From positions 7,984,501 through 8,048,500 of the forward strand of contig OW051470.1 in assembly GCA_932521025.1 (NCBI GenBank): a stretch of DNA of 64,000 nucleotides, written 5' to 3'. The translations under genes were made by a program, and so were the position numbers. Shown here one piece after another: positions 10,609 to 21,581 of the stretch; within the stretch, counting starts at the first letter, position 1; each line of letters opens with the position of its first letter. The notes below the pieces were generated by a model, which saw only the letters and a program-made list of their open reading frames with translations, was not told the DNA's origin and did no database searches. This DNA comes from Oscheius onirici. Lineage: Eukaryota; Nematoda; Chromadorea; Rhabditida; Rhabditidae.

Positions 10609-11901
10609 GGGTGTCTTCAACGCGGAACTTGGACACGTCCACGCGCTCGTCAAGCAGGAGCTTCGTGACGAGATGCTTGGCTTCGTCTCTTCCCAGCTCG
10701 GCTACCGCGACTGCGACGAGTTCATCAAGACGGATGGCAGGAGCGCTTACCTGATTGTCTCGGTCGACAAGAGCCAGGAGAAGAAGATTCGCCTTGTCAA
10801 TAAATTGTCACCCACGAAACACTTGTTCTCTTTCCAACTTATTTCTCGTATTGCTATCTCATATTTTCTTCTCTGTATTCCTTTGCATTATCACTGCTGC
10901 TTTCCTCTTTGCCTCTTTCTGAGAGACGCAAAGACTATCAAAGCAACAACAATCCGTTTGGAATTGCTCTCAAGGTGTAGAAAGACGAAAGAACAGCTGC
11001 TCTGATGGTTTATGAGAGAGTGAGAGCCAAAGTATGACACTTTCGGTGGCTTAGACAACATGACTCATATTCGGGGGCTAGGCAGTTCAGGCGAAGAAAT
11101 GACAGGGCTTCCTATTTGCGCGGACAAGGGTCAGTGTGTCTGTCGGAAACTTTAATTGGAAATCAAAACTGAGGGATTTGTGCGCACAATTAAGGGGAAA
11201 GGAGTTAGTAGTAACAGGTTTAGACAAGACACTAATGGGAGACTTTGATTCTGCATTCGGTAGTTCCGATACAGAAAAAGATTTCGAGTGGTTCAGGCCA
11301 GGGAGTATATGGGGGATAGTAACAAACTGTAGCCCTGGAAGGGCGTTGCTAACCTTGTTCTTTCAAAACCAACAGTAATCACACTGGGCAGAAGCTACTC
11401 GTTTGGGGAGAGACTCCTTTGGTATTTGATTGCTCTCAATTGGTGCAGAAAGCATGACCTTTAAATGGTTGCTGCCAGTGTCATCCTCCTCAAAGAGTCA
11501 ACCGGAGCGACCTATGGAGAAGTCTACAAGGCCCTCGATCTCCACAAGAAGACCGACATCAGGAAGGTTTTGATCAAGAAGGAGAACGACATTTTGGCCT
11601 TCTTCACTCTCGAGGACTTGCACGCTCTGCTAGGATTCCTGGATGAGTATCAGGACTCAGACGAGGACATCGGCTGGTGGCACAGGAACAAGTCTTGGTT
11701 CTTGGCCATCTTCAAGAGAAACCAGTCTGCCGCCAAGAACGTCCAGATCCCGAAGGAGGAAGAGAAGCCGCCCACTGCGAAGAGGCCGATTTTGGAACCC
11801 TCTTCTAGTGATAAAATTTCTTGGCCGCCGCGGTAAGAACTTTATGCAGCAGAAATGAACAAAATTTATAGCCCTCGTCCCTGTTCCAATCGTCGTCAGT
11901 G
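10609..11901 (+). pseudogene. Unknown gene, probably split by an insertion
   Basis: Two blocks have strong codon bias (C/G third positions). The first, about 10609-10800, reads [20 protein letters not shown]...[19 protein letters not shown]. The second, 11465-11832, reads VILLKESTGATYGEVYKAL...DIGWWHRNKSWFLAIFK and splices (GTAAGA...TATAG) to a short last exon ending at 11901. The 660 bp between them is A/T-richer and carries repeat-like sequence, including a block (AGCCCTGGAAGGGCGTTGC) found again at 17237. I do not recognise the protein. One gene split by a mobile element is my reading; two separate small genes are possible. The second block alone could be an intact ORF from the ATG at 11465. 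Confidence 0.4.
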
Positions 11902-12253
11902 ATCAGAATCGTGAGGCGATGATGGCCTACGTTCTGATCTGCTTCGTCTACCACAAGAAGGAAAAGATGTTTCGGGCTCGGATTTCGGGCAGTTGTACAT
12001 CCGCTCTTGTAACTCCCATGACTCCGATTCTGGTCCACAGAATGTGAGTCAATCCTTCTCGTCTCCCAAGGTACATTGTGATCCGTGTGACAATAAACTT
12101 CAGAAGTTTTTGTACTATTATTCCTAGCATTTCTCTCCTTCTCGTTGTTATCTGTTCTCGCTCTTCGCTGAAGAATTTCTCCTTGTAAATAATATTCTTT
12201 ATCGAAATCAACAACGGACAAGAAGACCTACAGTAATCAAAAGAGGAGGGAAA

Positions 12254-14581
12254 CTACTTCATTTGGACATAGTTGGACGGGGTATAGACGTTGGCCTCGA
12301 AGACATCCTTGTAGCCGTAATACTTCGTGTCCAGCTGTTGACAGAGCTGCTTCGAAGTCCACTGAAAAAATCAATTTTAGCTAAGAAATGTGGCGGGTTT
12401 TCAAACTGTGTAAAACTTTGGGAGGCACCAACAGTTTTGTTTTGGTTTGCACTCCGACGAGCACAAAATGATCGTATTTTCTGCTGTTTTAGTCAATTGC
12501 TTGAAATAGGCCTTCAGCACGAAAATGCTATAAACTCTCGAAAGTAAAGCATGTGAAGCCAAAATGAGAGCTTGTTTATTTTGATGCCAATTCTCGAGCC
12601 TTAGCGGTGATTTAAGGCTAACAAAAGTTCCTAGAGAGGGCAGAAAATAGACAGACGGGAAATACATGAACATTTTGGAACGATTTCAAACAAAGTGGTG
12701 CCTACAGTATTACGACCAGCTCAAAGATGACAACGACTACCGTAGTCGCAAATGTCTTCGGGTTCTACTAGACACTCAAAGATACGATTTTCAGCAAACC
12801 GAATTTGGCTGAGTATCCATTTTTTTTTCAGTGCAAAACGGGTCCCGCAACCACGGGTTACGGTAGTCGTTCATATTTTTTGAATTGACCATAAACGAGG
12901 AAAAACGAACCTGTTTCTTGCCGTCAGTCAGCTGCAAATCCGTCTCGGCCACCTCTGGCGCATCTTTCACGACACGACAGACTCCGTCCGGCCCGAGTTT
13001 GACGCCGTGCAGATCGTCGCCTGTCGGCTCGCCGTCCGGAAACGAAATCGGCTTCAGCTCGATCAGATGCTTTATGTGCCAGAGCTCTTGATTTGTGGCT
13101 TCCGTATTTTTCAGCACTTCTGCTCTTCCGACCTGGAAAAAAAAAAATTTTTTGAGAGAAAATGGATACCTTGTAGTCTTTCCCGAATATTTTCTCCACT
13201 CTTTCCTTTGTCCATTTCGGCTCGGTGGCCAGATCTCTGTATAGCCAGGCCATCCAGAGCTTTGAAGGCTGGGCGGAGACTTCTTCCTGGAACAAAATGT
13301 TGAAATTTTGAGCAGAAATTAGACGCCACAGATCACACAACTAGGATCTGTAGGCTTCTGTTATTGAAACGAATCACTTTATTCTAAAAAAAACAACGTT
13401 AGTTTCTGTTTGTGTGTGTCCGTCCGCACCAAATTTCAAATTTGGCGCAATCGTTTCGGGACCAATTGTGTTCGACTAAATACAGTACACTGAGTTTAAC
13501 TACCGCGTCGAGACCCAAGATTGAAAATTTTGGCGCGAAAAATTCAAATTTGAATTTTTCAGCATAAAATCCCCAAATTTTGCGTTTTCAGCTATTTTTC
13601 ACCGTTTTTAGCACTTTTTGAGTGTAATTCACGCAAATTAACATGTTTCGATCAATTTTCACCCAATTTAGTGGTTTTGCACCAAAAAATACGAAGTTTA
13701 CTGCAAATTTAGTAAAAATGCGAATTATGAAGCTACTTTTCGCTATTTTTCATTGTTTTTAGCACTTTTTCAGTGAAATTCACGCAAATTATCCTGCCAA
13801 ACTGAGCGCCTGCTCTGACAAAAAGAGCGCCAGCTCTGACCAAACTGAGCGCCTGCTCTGACCAAACTGACTAAATTGAGCGCATACTCTCGCCAAACTC
13901 TCACCAAACTGAAGTGTGCCCAAACGAAACTGAAGCGTTTTTTTCTCCATTTTCAACAATCTAATCTCAGAGCGCACTTTTTCTAGTCTAAACTATTAAG
14001 AAACTATGGTGTCTGTAGCTGACTCTGTGTTTATCTGTTTGTCCATGGCCACGAGAATCGCCGTAGCAAGTCTAAAGTTGTCAGGATTAGATAGCAAGTT
14101 ACTTTTGAACTTAGTATTTGCAGACTTTGGCTTCTATTGTGTAAGAGAGAAGTACAAAGCTTTAGAAAACGGTAACGAGCAGGTAGAAAAGTTTGGTGCT
14201 ACGACGCCGGCAGGCGACGAAGTCGTCTGGTTAGACCATTAAAATTGTAGTTGCGAGAACCAGGAAGATCGGAAAACTCGAGAAGGTTGACCAATCTTCT
14301 TCACTGAGCCATTTCTACTCGCCGCAGCCTCGTCAGTTCAAGCTCATCTTTGAATTCAGGCCAAAACAACGAAGAAATTAAATAAAAAAACTACCTGATT
14401 TTCTTCCCTGAAAGCGTTCATCGAGCCATCGGATCTCTCGTAGTCGAATTCCTTCACAGCGTCATTTCTTCTTGGCAGGTAGCGATGCCATCGGTCCTTT
14501 GTCCGGTAGACCCAACGAGCTGAAATTTGAGCATTTTTCTTGCTAAATAGAAGGAAACTCACTTCTGATAACTTTGGCCAT
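12254..14581 (-). CDS. mrpl-30: Mitochondrial ribosomal protein L30 (uL30m)
   Basis: Five exons (14581-14563, 14519-14395, 13286-13170, 13132-12911, 12361-12254) give 196 residues. An N-terminal basic segment (MAKVIR, RWVYRTKDRWHRYLPRR) suits a mitochondrial targeting sequence. The L30 core follows: LWMAWLYRDLATEPKWTKE, VGRAEVLKNTEATNQELWHI, KHLIELKPISFP. The protein belongs to the large subunit of the mitoribosome. The ATG lies 8 bp after a cattttcag acceptor and 107 bp after the stop of the PDK1-like gene, so the two are probably an operon with this gene second. The second intron (about 1.1 kb) has taken in a Helitron-like element at 13987-14230 and A/T-rich repeats. Confidence 0.88.
13987..14230 (+). 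mobile_element. Helitron-like element H1 (in mL30 intron 2)
   Basis: The 5' end is TCTAAACTATTAAGAAAC followed by the family word TATGGTGTCTGT and CCATGGCCACGAGAATCG. The 3' end is GCCGGCAGGCGACG...GTCTGG with T next. It is closely related to the element at 21582-21815 over its whole length. The 5' boundary is less sure than in other copies because the base before TC is G. Confidence 0.6.
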
Positions 14582-14686
14582 TTTCGGGTCTGAAAATGTT
14601 AAAAATACTCGAAACAATGCTCAATTTTACAGGTAGAAATGGGCAAGAAACCAAGTTTTCGCAAAATATGGTACAGGAAAGAAATC

Positions 14687-14692
14687 TTTATT
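14687..14692 (-). terminator. Polyadenylation signal overlapping the PDK1 stop codon
   Basis: The minus-strand codons CAA TAA and the next A make AATAAA, so the stop codon lies inside the polyA signal. The 3' untranslated region must be very short, in keeping with a tightly packed operon. Confidence 0.6.
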
Positions 14693-15997
14693 GAATTTCC
14701 GGTGGTTTGACGGCTTCCAGATTGTTCCAGTCGACGCCGGCAAAAAAGGAATGTTCTCGAAGAGCCTCGCAGTCTTCAGTTCCTAGTCGTTTCTTCGGCT
14801 AAAATTGGTTTTTTGGGATAATTGGAAAGAAACCTCAATAATTAGGAGCTTTCCAATGAGATCCTTAACTTCCGCTGGGAAGTTTTCTGGGAATTTGTAC
14901 AGCAACTTTTGAATTCGCTTGAATATCAAGTACTCGGACTCGTCGTGGAAGCAGTGACTGCCTAAAGATGGAGATTAGATGGTTTAAGCAGTTTTTCCTA
15001 AAAGTGTGTTGAAAAAAAAGACTACAAACCGGATAAAAGTTGAAAAACGACGACTCCAAAGGACCAGAGATCGACGGCCGTCGTCTGTTCTTCGCCTTCG
15101 AGGATTTCCGGGCTCACATACTGAGCTGTCCCGACGAAGGAGCTTCTACGAACACGACCGGCTGGTTCTTTGGGTTTTGGCGGTATCTTCAATTCAAATT
15201 TGAAAGATTTTGAAACAAAAATACCGTGAAATCCTTGACAACGCCGAAATCGGAGAGGAGAAGATGTCCAGACTCGGCTAGAAGGCAATTTTCCGGCTTG
15301 ACATCTCTGTGCAGGATTGAGAGCTTGTGAAGATGTTCTGAAGAGGAAAAAAATGTGTTCTTTAGAGAAAAGTCGCTGCTTTGATAAAGAAAATAGCTCA
15401 CGCAGAGCATGAAGCAGTTCAGAAGAATAAAAGACCGTCGCGGCCAGATCGAAGCATTTTTGCGGCCGTTTCAGCATGACATGAAGGAGATCTCCGTCTG
15501 AATAGATAATTGCAGACAAAATGAGTAAGAAAGCAAACGTTTGGCGAAGCTGGTCACAAAGTAGAGATGCTCGTTGTCCTGGAAGGTAGCATAGAGTACA
15601 ATTATGAAGGAATTTCGATTTTCGGGCGTCGAGAGGCGCGCCAAGACTTCTTTTTCTCGATGAACAGCGTCTACCTAGGAATTTCGCTGAAAATTGAACA
15701 GAAAAGACAAGAACCTACTCGTTTTAATTTGATAATCTGCTTCTTTATGCACATTTTGATGGCTACTTCTCGCTGAGGCTCGGCTCGTTCCGTCGCCGCG
15801 TAAACGACACTAAATGAGCCTTCTCCAATCTCGTTTTTTACCTGGAAAGGGGTAAATTTGGTAAAAAGTCGTAGAGGAAGGAAACGAACCTTGTAATCTC
15901 CCATGCACATAATTCTCGGCCCTTCTGCTGCCGCCGGCTGTATTTTTAGGGACTTTTTTAGATTTTCTGGCAGCAGATCGTCTTCTATGTCGTACAT
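14688..15997 (-). CDS. PDK1-like serine/threonine kinase (AGC family), no PH domain
   Basis: Eight exons (15997-15890, 15841-15719, 15674-15539, 15497-15402, 15337-15225, 15186-15030, 14961-14834, 14798-14688) give 323 residues. Kinase motifs are intact: glycine loop [15 protein letters not shown] lysine, [21 protein letters not shown], catalytic loop [11 protein letters not shown], and the T-loop [15 protein letters not shown], which is diagnostic for 3-phosphoinositide-dependent kinase 1. The end ([20 protein letters not shown]) closes the kinase domain. PDK1 proteins normally carry a C-terminal PH domain; this one stops right after the kinase domain, so membrane recruitment by PIP3 is probably lost. 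Nematodes have short PDK1 paralogues and this may be one. The true start may lie in an upstream exon, as the first exon begins after a tttcag acceptor. Confidence 0.85.
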
Positions 15998-16267
15998 TCT
16001 CTGAAACAATAAAATTAGTGAAAGTTAAGAGAAAAAGATATAGGCTGGAGAAGAAATCAAAGCAGGGGGGAGAAGTATAAGTGCTCCACGGCGAAGAATT
16101 TTGTCTATGTGCCAATATACTGTCATTTTTCGAGGAAATAAACGTTTCTAGCGTATAAACCAAACTTTTCGCTAACATTTTCTGGGAAACTTTATTTAAT
16201 GCAAACTGAACGAAAATAGTCAACTGTTGACATAAATTAGACCGAAAACAAGGTAACAACTTGAAAA

Positions 16268-16900
16268 CATGGGACTACCCACCCCAATAGATACGAGGCA
16301 TTTGGGCAGCAGGGCCAGCTCTAACCAAAGGAGGAGCAATATGCAGGCTTGCCATCTTACTTAGAGTAGGACGTGAAACAGGGTCGTTTTGACGAACGGG
16401 CTGAGCGGGCTTCGGGTAAGTCTTTTGCTAAAAGAAACCGTAGGTAATGATGACGGAACAGCCTACGAATTTGTCGAGAATAGGCTTTTTCTTCTCGGAG
16501 GCGAATTTGTGCGAATTGAGGCAGAAACGACAAACGACAAATGTTAGGATCACCGGAACGGTGCTCCAGAGCTTCGCAATCGGACATTCTTCCATTGTAG
16601 ATGATCTCAACAATTCTTCCGAACATGTCAACGGAGGCTTCCTTGATTTCGACTCGATTTTCTTTGGCCTAAATTCGGCATAGATCTCCCCGAAAAAGTA
16701 TGAACAACCTCCTTAAAATCGCCATGGAAGAGGGCCTTGAAAACATCCGAACGAGAAGCTAGAACCATTCTATGAACGACGAAGTCTTAGTTCCCGATGA
16801 AAACTGTAACATCCGACAGCGATTCGTCTCAGAATTTGATAGGAGGAGGCTTTTCCTCAACGGGAGCATCAGAATTTTCGTCTACGGGAAGATCGGACAT
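16268..16900 (-). pseudogene. BTB/POZ-domain pseudogene
   Basis: From the ATG at 16900 the frame reads an acidic leader and then the BTB core ESLSDVTVFIG, DFVVHRMVLASRSDVFKALF and, after a gap, VEIKEASVDMFGRIVEIIYNG. Stop codons (TGA after IKF, TAA before DFVV) and frame changes break it, and the last third is in different frames. BTB domains mediate dimerisation and Cul3 binding. The A/T-rich tail carries no recognisable domain. It could be an inactive member of the large nematode BTB families. Confidence 0.7.
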
Positions 16901-17371
16901 TTTTCTCTGTAAAAAAACGAGGCTTGGTAATATTTAGGAGAATCCAAGAGTATTCGTTTAAAAATGTTTAGCAAGTGCTGTTTTCCACGATCGCATCAGC
17001 CAATATTGTACGAAATTTTTAGGATTCGAGCACGCTTTCATTAGTTTATGGGTCTCGGCACGAATGTTACTAGGCTCGAATTTTGATTTTTTTTCTGGAG
17101 TTTCGAAATGTTTCCCGGAGTTTTCTCTACATTCTCTTCGATTCCCATCGTGACTGGAGGAGAGTAACAAAGGAGGAATGAAAGGGAAATCACGACTACG
17201 GTTTCGTGACAGAGCGAAGTCGTGAATTTCTACTTTAGCCCTGGAAGGGCGTTGCCAACCTTGTCTCCAAAAAATCGACAAGATTTTAAACAAGTCTTGT
17301 CCTGTCAAGTCTAACGCGTCTCCGAACTCCGAGTCTCCGAACTCAGTCTTCTAGTCTACTGTCCCGGGAAG

Positions 17372-17607
17372 ATGTCTGCAATTGCGAAGACGATGAAGCC
17401 GGAATCGCCGACAAAGCCGAAATTTGTACAGAACCGCGACGGGGAGCCGGACTTTCAGCTGGATCTGCTGCCGAACAAGGTCACCTTCGTCTGCCTGGAG
17501 GACAGAAAGCCCGTCTACTGCGATGTGATGCTGAAGAACACGACAAAGGACAGCCAGAGCTTCAAGGTCAAGTGCACCACGGCTGAAATCTTCCGCGGAC
17601 AAAAAAA
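17372..17607 (+). pseudogene. MSP-domain protein gene, truncated by an insertion
   Basis: From the ATG at 17372 about 78 codons encode an MSP/VAP-type immunoglobulin-like fold: FQLDLLPNKVTFVCLEDRKP then VYCDVMLKNTTKDSQSFKVK and CTTAEIFR. The domain should run on for another 40-50 residues, but at 17608 the sequence changes to the start of a Helitron-like element (A before TC, then TCTCTACTATCTACAA). The open frame beyond that point belongs to the element. The lost half is not seen in frame within 700 bp downstream. The gene is probably dead. Confidence 0.65.
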
Positions 17608-18065
17608 TCTCTACTATCTACAATACAGTGACTCTGTTTGTCACGAGATTGTCGTGACAGAAATTGTCAGGATTAGATGGCAAGCTACTTTTGAACTTGA
17701 TGTTTGAAAGAACAGAAATATCGAGGGCCTTGCCGACTGTAGCTCCGTCACCAGCGGATGTAGAACGAGGAGATCTTCTTGTCGCAAACTTGCCCTGCAC
17801 AAACTCCTCTGGTCGTGTAGAACCAGAACGTTGATCCAAAACACTACCGTCTGGTGTGGTAGAGACAAGCAATGATAGTTCGAATGGGATCAATAAAACA
17901 CCCTTTTTTCGGTAGGACAAAACTTTAGAAAACAGTAAAAGTGCTGGCAGAAAACTTTTACAACGCCGTCAAGCGACGAAGTGCGAGTCCATTTTAAATT
18001 GCTCCTGGTCTCCGTGTGTGTCTGTCGGAAGCTTTACTTGGCAACCAGTCGACTACGACGGCTGG
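17608..18065 (+). mobile_element. Helitron-like element(s) H9, degenerate, possibly two in tandem
   Basis: The 5' end matches the family (A before TCTCTACTATCTACAAT...GTGACTCTGTTTGTC). A GCCGTCAAGCGACG 3' hairpin lies near 17973. A second unit may begin at 17988 (TCCATTTTAAATTGCTC) and end with GACGGCTGG at 18065. The same junction, CTGG followed by TCCATGTTAAATTGCTC, occurs near 26255. Boundaries are tentative. Confidence 0.4.
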
Positions 18066-18373
18066 CACTGCCGCCTGGCGCTCAGAAGTATGATTCTGTC
18101 CACCGCGAGACCGGAATAACACCAGGAAACTTGGCTGAGTATCCAGTTCTAGTCTACCTTAAAGCGAGCCTCCTCCGCTTCCTATCCTTCTTGAACTTGT
18201 ACATTTTCTTCAAAGAGTCCATTGCAGTTTCAAACAACTTTACAGGATTACTCGATTCTCCACGGCATCTTAAACGGCCAACTAGTTAGACCAGACGTTA
18301 CCCACCGTGTACATTGATGGTTCCTGATGTCAACCATTGTAGAGACCAAAGCTGCATCACAGTATAGATGATA

Positions 18374-18606
18374 CCAGCCGTCTACGACGGCTGTCGCCGC
18401 CATGGCGCCTGCGGCGCTCAGATGTGCGAAGAATGTTGTCCAAGCATTAGATTTCTCGTTCCCACTCATCCAAGTTCAAAACTAACTATCTAATCCTAAG
18501 AAAAGCTAACTTGTCCTGACTTGCTCGTGGCCATGGACAAACAAATAAACAAGCAAACATAAACAGAGTCTACCACAGACACCATTGCGCTTTAATAGTA
18601 GAGAGA
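18374..18606 (-). mobile_element. Helitron-like element H2 (233 bp)
   Basis: Read on the minus strand it starts TCTCTCTACTATTAAAGCGC and ends GCCGTCGTAGACGGCTGG. The flanks are A before and T after. There is no target duplication. It interrupts the reading frame of the transposon-like gene exactly after codon GAA; removing it restores GAA TAT CAT with an open frame. Confidence 0.85.
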
Positions 18607-19756
18607 TTCCAAGGAGCAGGTAGTACATATAAACTTCCCATCCTGAAACACTTGCATTAACTTTTTTTGGGAAACTACCTTATCAGCCTTGATCACTGTG
18701 AATGGAATCTTATTAAAGCAATGTTCAGATGAGCAAGCATCAGAAGATTCCGCAGTAAAAATAGGCTTTTTTGTACGGAGACAGAATACTTTGCTAGAAA
18801 GGCCGGTCTTCTTTTTGATCTCTTCAACGAATTTGATTCCGCGTTTCAAAGCATTTTCCAAGCCTTTCTCGGTTATAGACACTTTCGACGACTGAGAGTC
18901 AGATACAGTGCGACGATTAGAAGGCATGTCTTTTTCAACGATTCGCATCTTTTTGAGCTTTATGGTGTCAGCATAAACAGCGTCTTCAATCATTGCAGAG
19001 ATTACAGTTTGAGCAGGTCCGAGGATGTTGTGTAACATAGGAGGCACTATGGCATTGGAAGTCATCTCGATAAGTGGGGTTTCGAAGATGCCAAAGAAGT
19101 TTTTTTTTTTGAAGCCACTTCGCAACGGCTCATTGCAAGGCAGTCCATTCCATTTTCGAAAATGTGGTAAACAGGCAATGCATGTTTGACATGGATAGGA
19201 ACAGGTTGCCCCTCCATGAGCAAGGATGGCAGACAAACTCTTGTTGTCTCCTACAATGTACAATAGAACCGGCACCATCGATCCACGAACCCAGATCTCC
19301 TTGATTGCCATGATTTCTTGAAAAACAATCAAAAGAGTTTGGCGAAGATTCCAATAGTTGTCGGCACCGGCAAATGCGGGGACGACCCGGAATCATTTCT
19401 TCTACTTCTATAAACTCTCATCTAAATTCGTCTATGAGCTTACCTCCTCTTTGACATATAAATTCCATTGGTTCATATTCTGCTCCGAAGTTGAATTTCT
19501 CCGTTTGGTCTCTAATTCGTTCGCGAGAATCAAAAACCTTTAGCCTAGAGGTATTGTTCACAACACTGCGAAGAATCTCTGCTGCTGACTGAGAATGCGT
19601 ATGCTGCACTAGAATCTTTGTCGAAGTTTCTGCAATGAAAATCATAGCTTGAAAGTCATATCTAACCTTTTGACAAGAGAACACCTTCAAAAGATGGTCC
19701 AAGTTTTGTCTTTGCAGCTTCAAAAATGTGTGGTCTGTTTCTGAGATAGTGAGCAA

Positions 19757-20962
19757 CAGGGCTGGGCGAATAGTGAAATCAGGTGCGAGTGCGAAATGCG
19801 AATGTATTCGCAAGGCCAAAATTGATGCGAATGCGGATGCGGATTTCAAAAAAGTGCGAATATTCGCGAATGCGAATTTAATAAAACCCAGCTGATTCAG
19901 CAAAAAGTAAACCAATTCATTTTCAAGACAACAAAACAGGCGAAACAAATTTTTTCCATAAAGAAGAACAGAAAAAGTTAACAATACGAGGGAACAACCG
20001 ATAAGCAGAACATAAATTTAACCAAAGCCTAACTGTTGGATGTTGGCATGCAGAAAGATCAGACGTTCGAGGTTTTCGTCGGCAAGACTCTTTCGCAGGT
20101 CATTCAGAATAAAACCAGCGGAGCTGAAGAGTCGTTCGGATTCGGCGGATGAAGATGGAATGCAGTGATATTCCTTGGCCATTTGATAGATTGTTGGAAA
20201 TTTCATTGTATAGCTCCGGCAGTGCATTCCGAGCAAAATGATTTCTACCTTTCAAATGGTAGCCGGGTTGGGCAAGTTTCAGAACATTCCTAATTGAAAT
20301 TCAATAATATCTGATTGAAAAAGATCTTGCCTAAATCCAGCTCGATCCACAAATGCGAAGGGAAGACCTGCAGAACAAATAAGCTGCGTCACTGCTCTAT
20401 CCAGTTTAACAGTTCCCGTGCCGTTTGAAGCCCAAAGTCTAAGCGAATGGTCGATTTTTGGCTGCTTAGGGACAACCCAAAGCAAGAATAAGATCAATCG
20501 ATAAATTCTCTAACCTCCGTGAGAGAACAATCCAAAATACGCTTTTGTGAACCAAAGAAGGCATTCAGAGGACGCGTTTGCTCGCTGCTGTCATTTTCAT
20601 CCAACTAAACAACAATAATTGAAAAAAAAAACCAAGAAACGTACTTTTTGCAGAACATCAAGATGTTTTGTCTTCAATTGAGTTCGGAGATGAGAAGTAG
20701 AGCGAAGAAGTGCTAAAAAAAAGCCAAATATTTGCTGTACGAAACGAAAGCATAATAAAAAAAAGCAAAAAAAAAACAGGGAATGACGTAAATAAATACA
20801 CAAACACGAGTTGGAAGTAAAATCTGAAAACCGCGCAAATATTCGCAAATTCGCACAAAAAAACGCGAATTTCGAATAGTCATTTTTGAAAATGCGAATG
20901 TGAAATTCACAAAATAGTGCGAATATTCGCGAATGCGAATGCGAACTATTCGCCCAGCCCTG
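19757..20962 (-). mobile_element. hAT transposon, 1206 bp, internally deleted
   Basis: The terminal inverted repeats CAGGGCTGGGCGAATAGT lie at 19757 and 20962, with a perfect 8-bp target duplication GTGAGCAA (19749-19756 and 20963-20970). Inside, on the minus strand, one block (20497-20279) has the hAT N-terminal signature LICSAGLPFAFVDRAGFR. A second (20236-20018) has the C-terminal dimerisation signature SSSAESERLFSSAG. The catalytic core between them is missing, so the element is non-autonomous. It sits inside the older transposon-like gene. The intact target duplication shows a fairly recent insertion. Confidence 0.93.
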
Positions 20963-21581
20963 GTGAGCAAGTATCTGCGCAATTAAATCATTAGTGGTTG
21001 CTTCTTTGTCTTCATGAACTAGTAGCTCAAGTATTCCGTGAAGATCATTGGCACGTCTCCTACAAGAAATCATTAAAAAGATACGTTTACTTACTAGACA
21101 GTCCTTGTTGTTGCTTTCGACACAGCCACATGAGAATTAGGAAGAGGAATATGAGCGTAAAAATTGTTTCCCGACTCGTTCAGAAGGTACGAAACACCTT
21201 TGACGGTTTGTAAAGATTCCTACACATATATTAAAATATAAAAGATTTTAAGAAAGTTTACCTTTATCACTTCCATATTTAGTGGTGTTGGGACCCTGGT
21301 GGGAGGATTATCATCTATTGGAGAGTTTTGGACTGGAGGTGGAGTATATCCACGTGGGGGAAAGAGTTTGTATCCGCCTGGAGTTGGTACAATCTGAGCT
21401 GGTGCACAAGTTGGCCCAATAAAAGCAGGTAGAGGAAGGTCTACATCACTCAAGTCATCCATTCCATCACTCAAATTAGGCACATCTACGTCATTGCCTC
21501 TTCTCGAAGTCGACCCAGTGGGTCTACCGGGTTTTCTTACTTTCGACCGTTTTCTAAAAATCAATAGAATCAACATGAAAA

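Larger units (their letters stand above)
18249..21577 (-). pseudogene. Transposon-like protein gene, broken by two later insertions
   Basis: Minus-strand coding blocks run from 21577 to 18249. The first has an AT-hook-like KPGRPTGS and a proline-rich segment (FPPRGYTPPP). The middle part includes LHGILELLVHEDKEATTNDL. The best block (19332 to 18607) has a cysteine-rich GGATCSYPCQTCIACLPHF and PPMLHNILGPAQTVI. A hAT element (19757-20962) splits the frame between two blocks and a Helitron-like element (18374-18606) splits it after codon GAA at 18607; the frame stays open for 42 codons beyond the latter. I do not recognise the family. The pattern (AT-hook, CxxC cluster, surrounding repeats) suggests a transposon protein rather than a host gene, but this is inference. 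Confidence 0.5.

Noticed and set aside
15810-16259. 149-codon minus-strand frame overlapping the PDK1 first exon
   Set aside because: It runs through the kinase exon in the wrong frame and its upstream part has no coding character.
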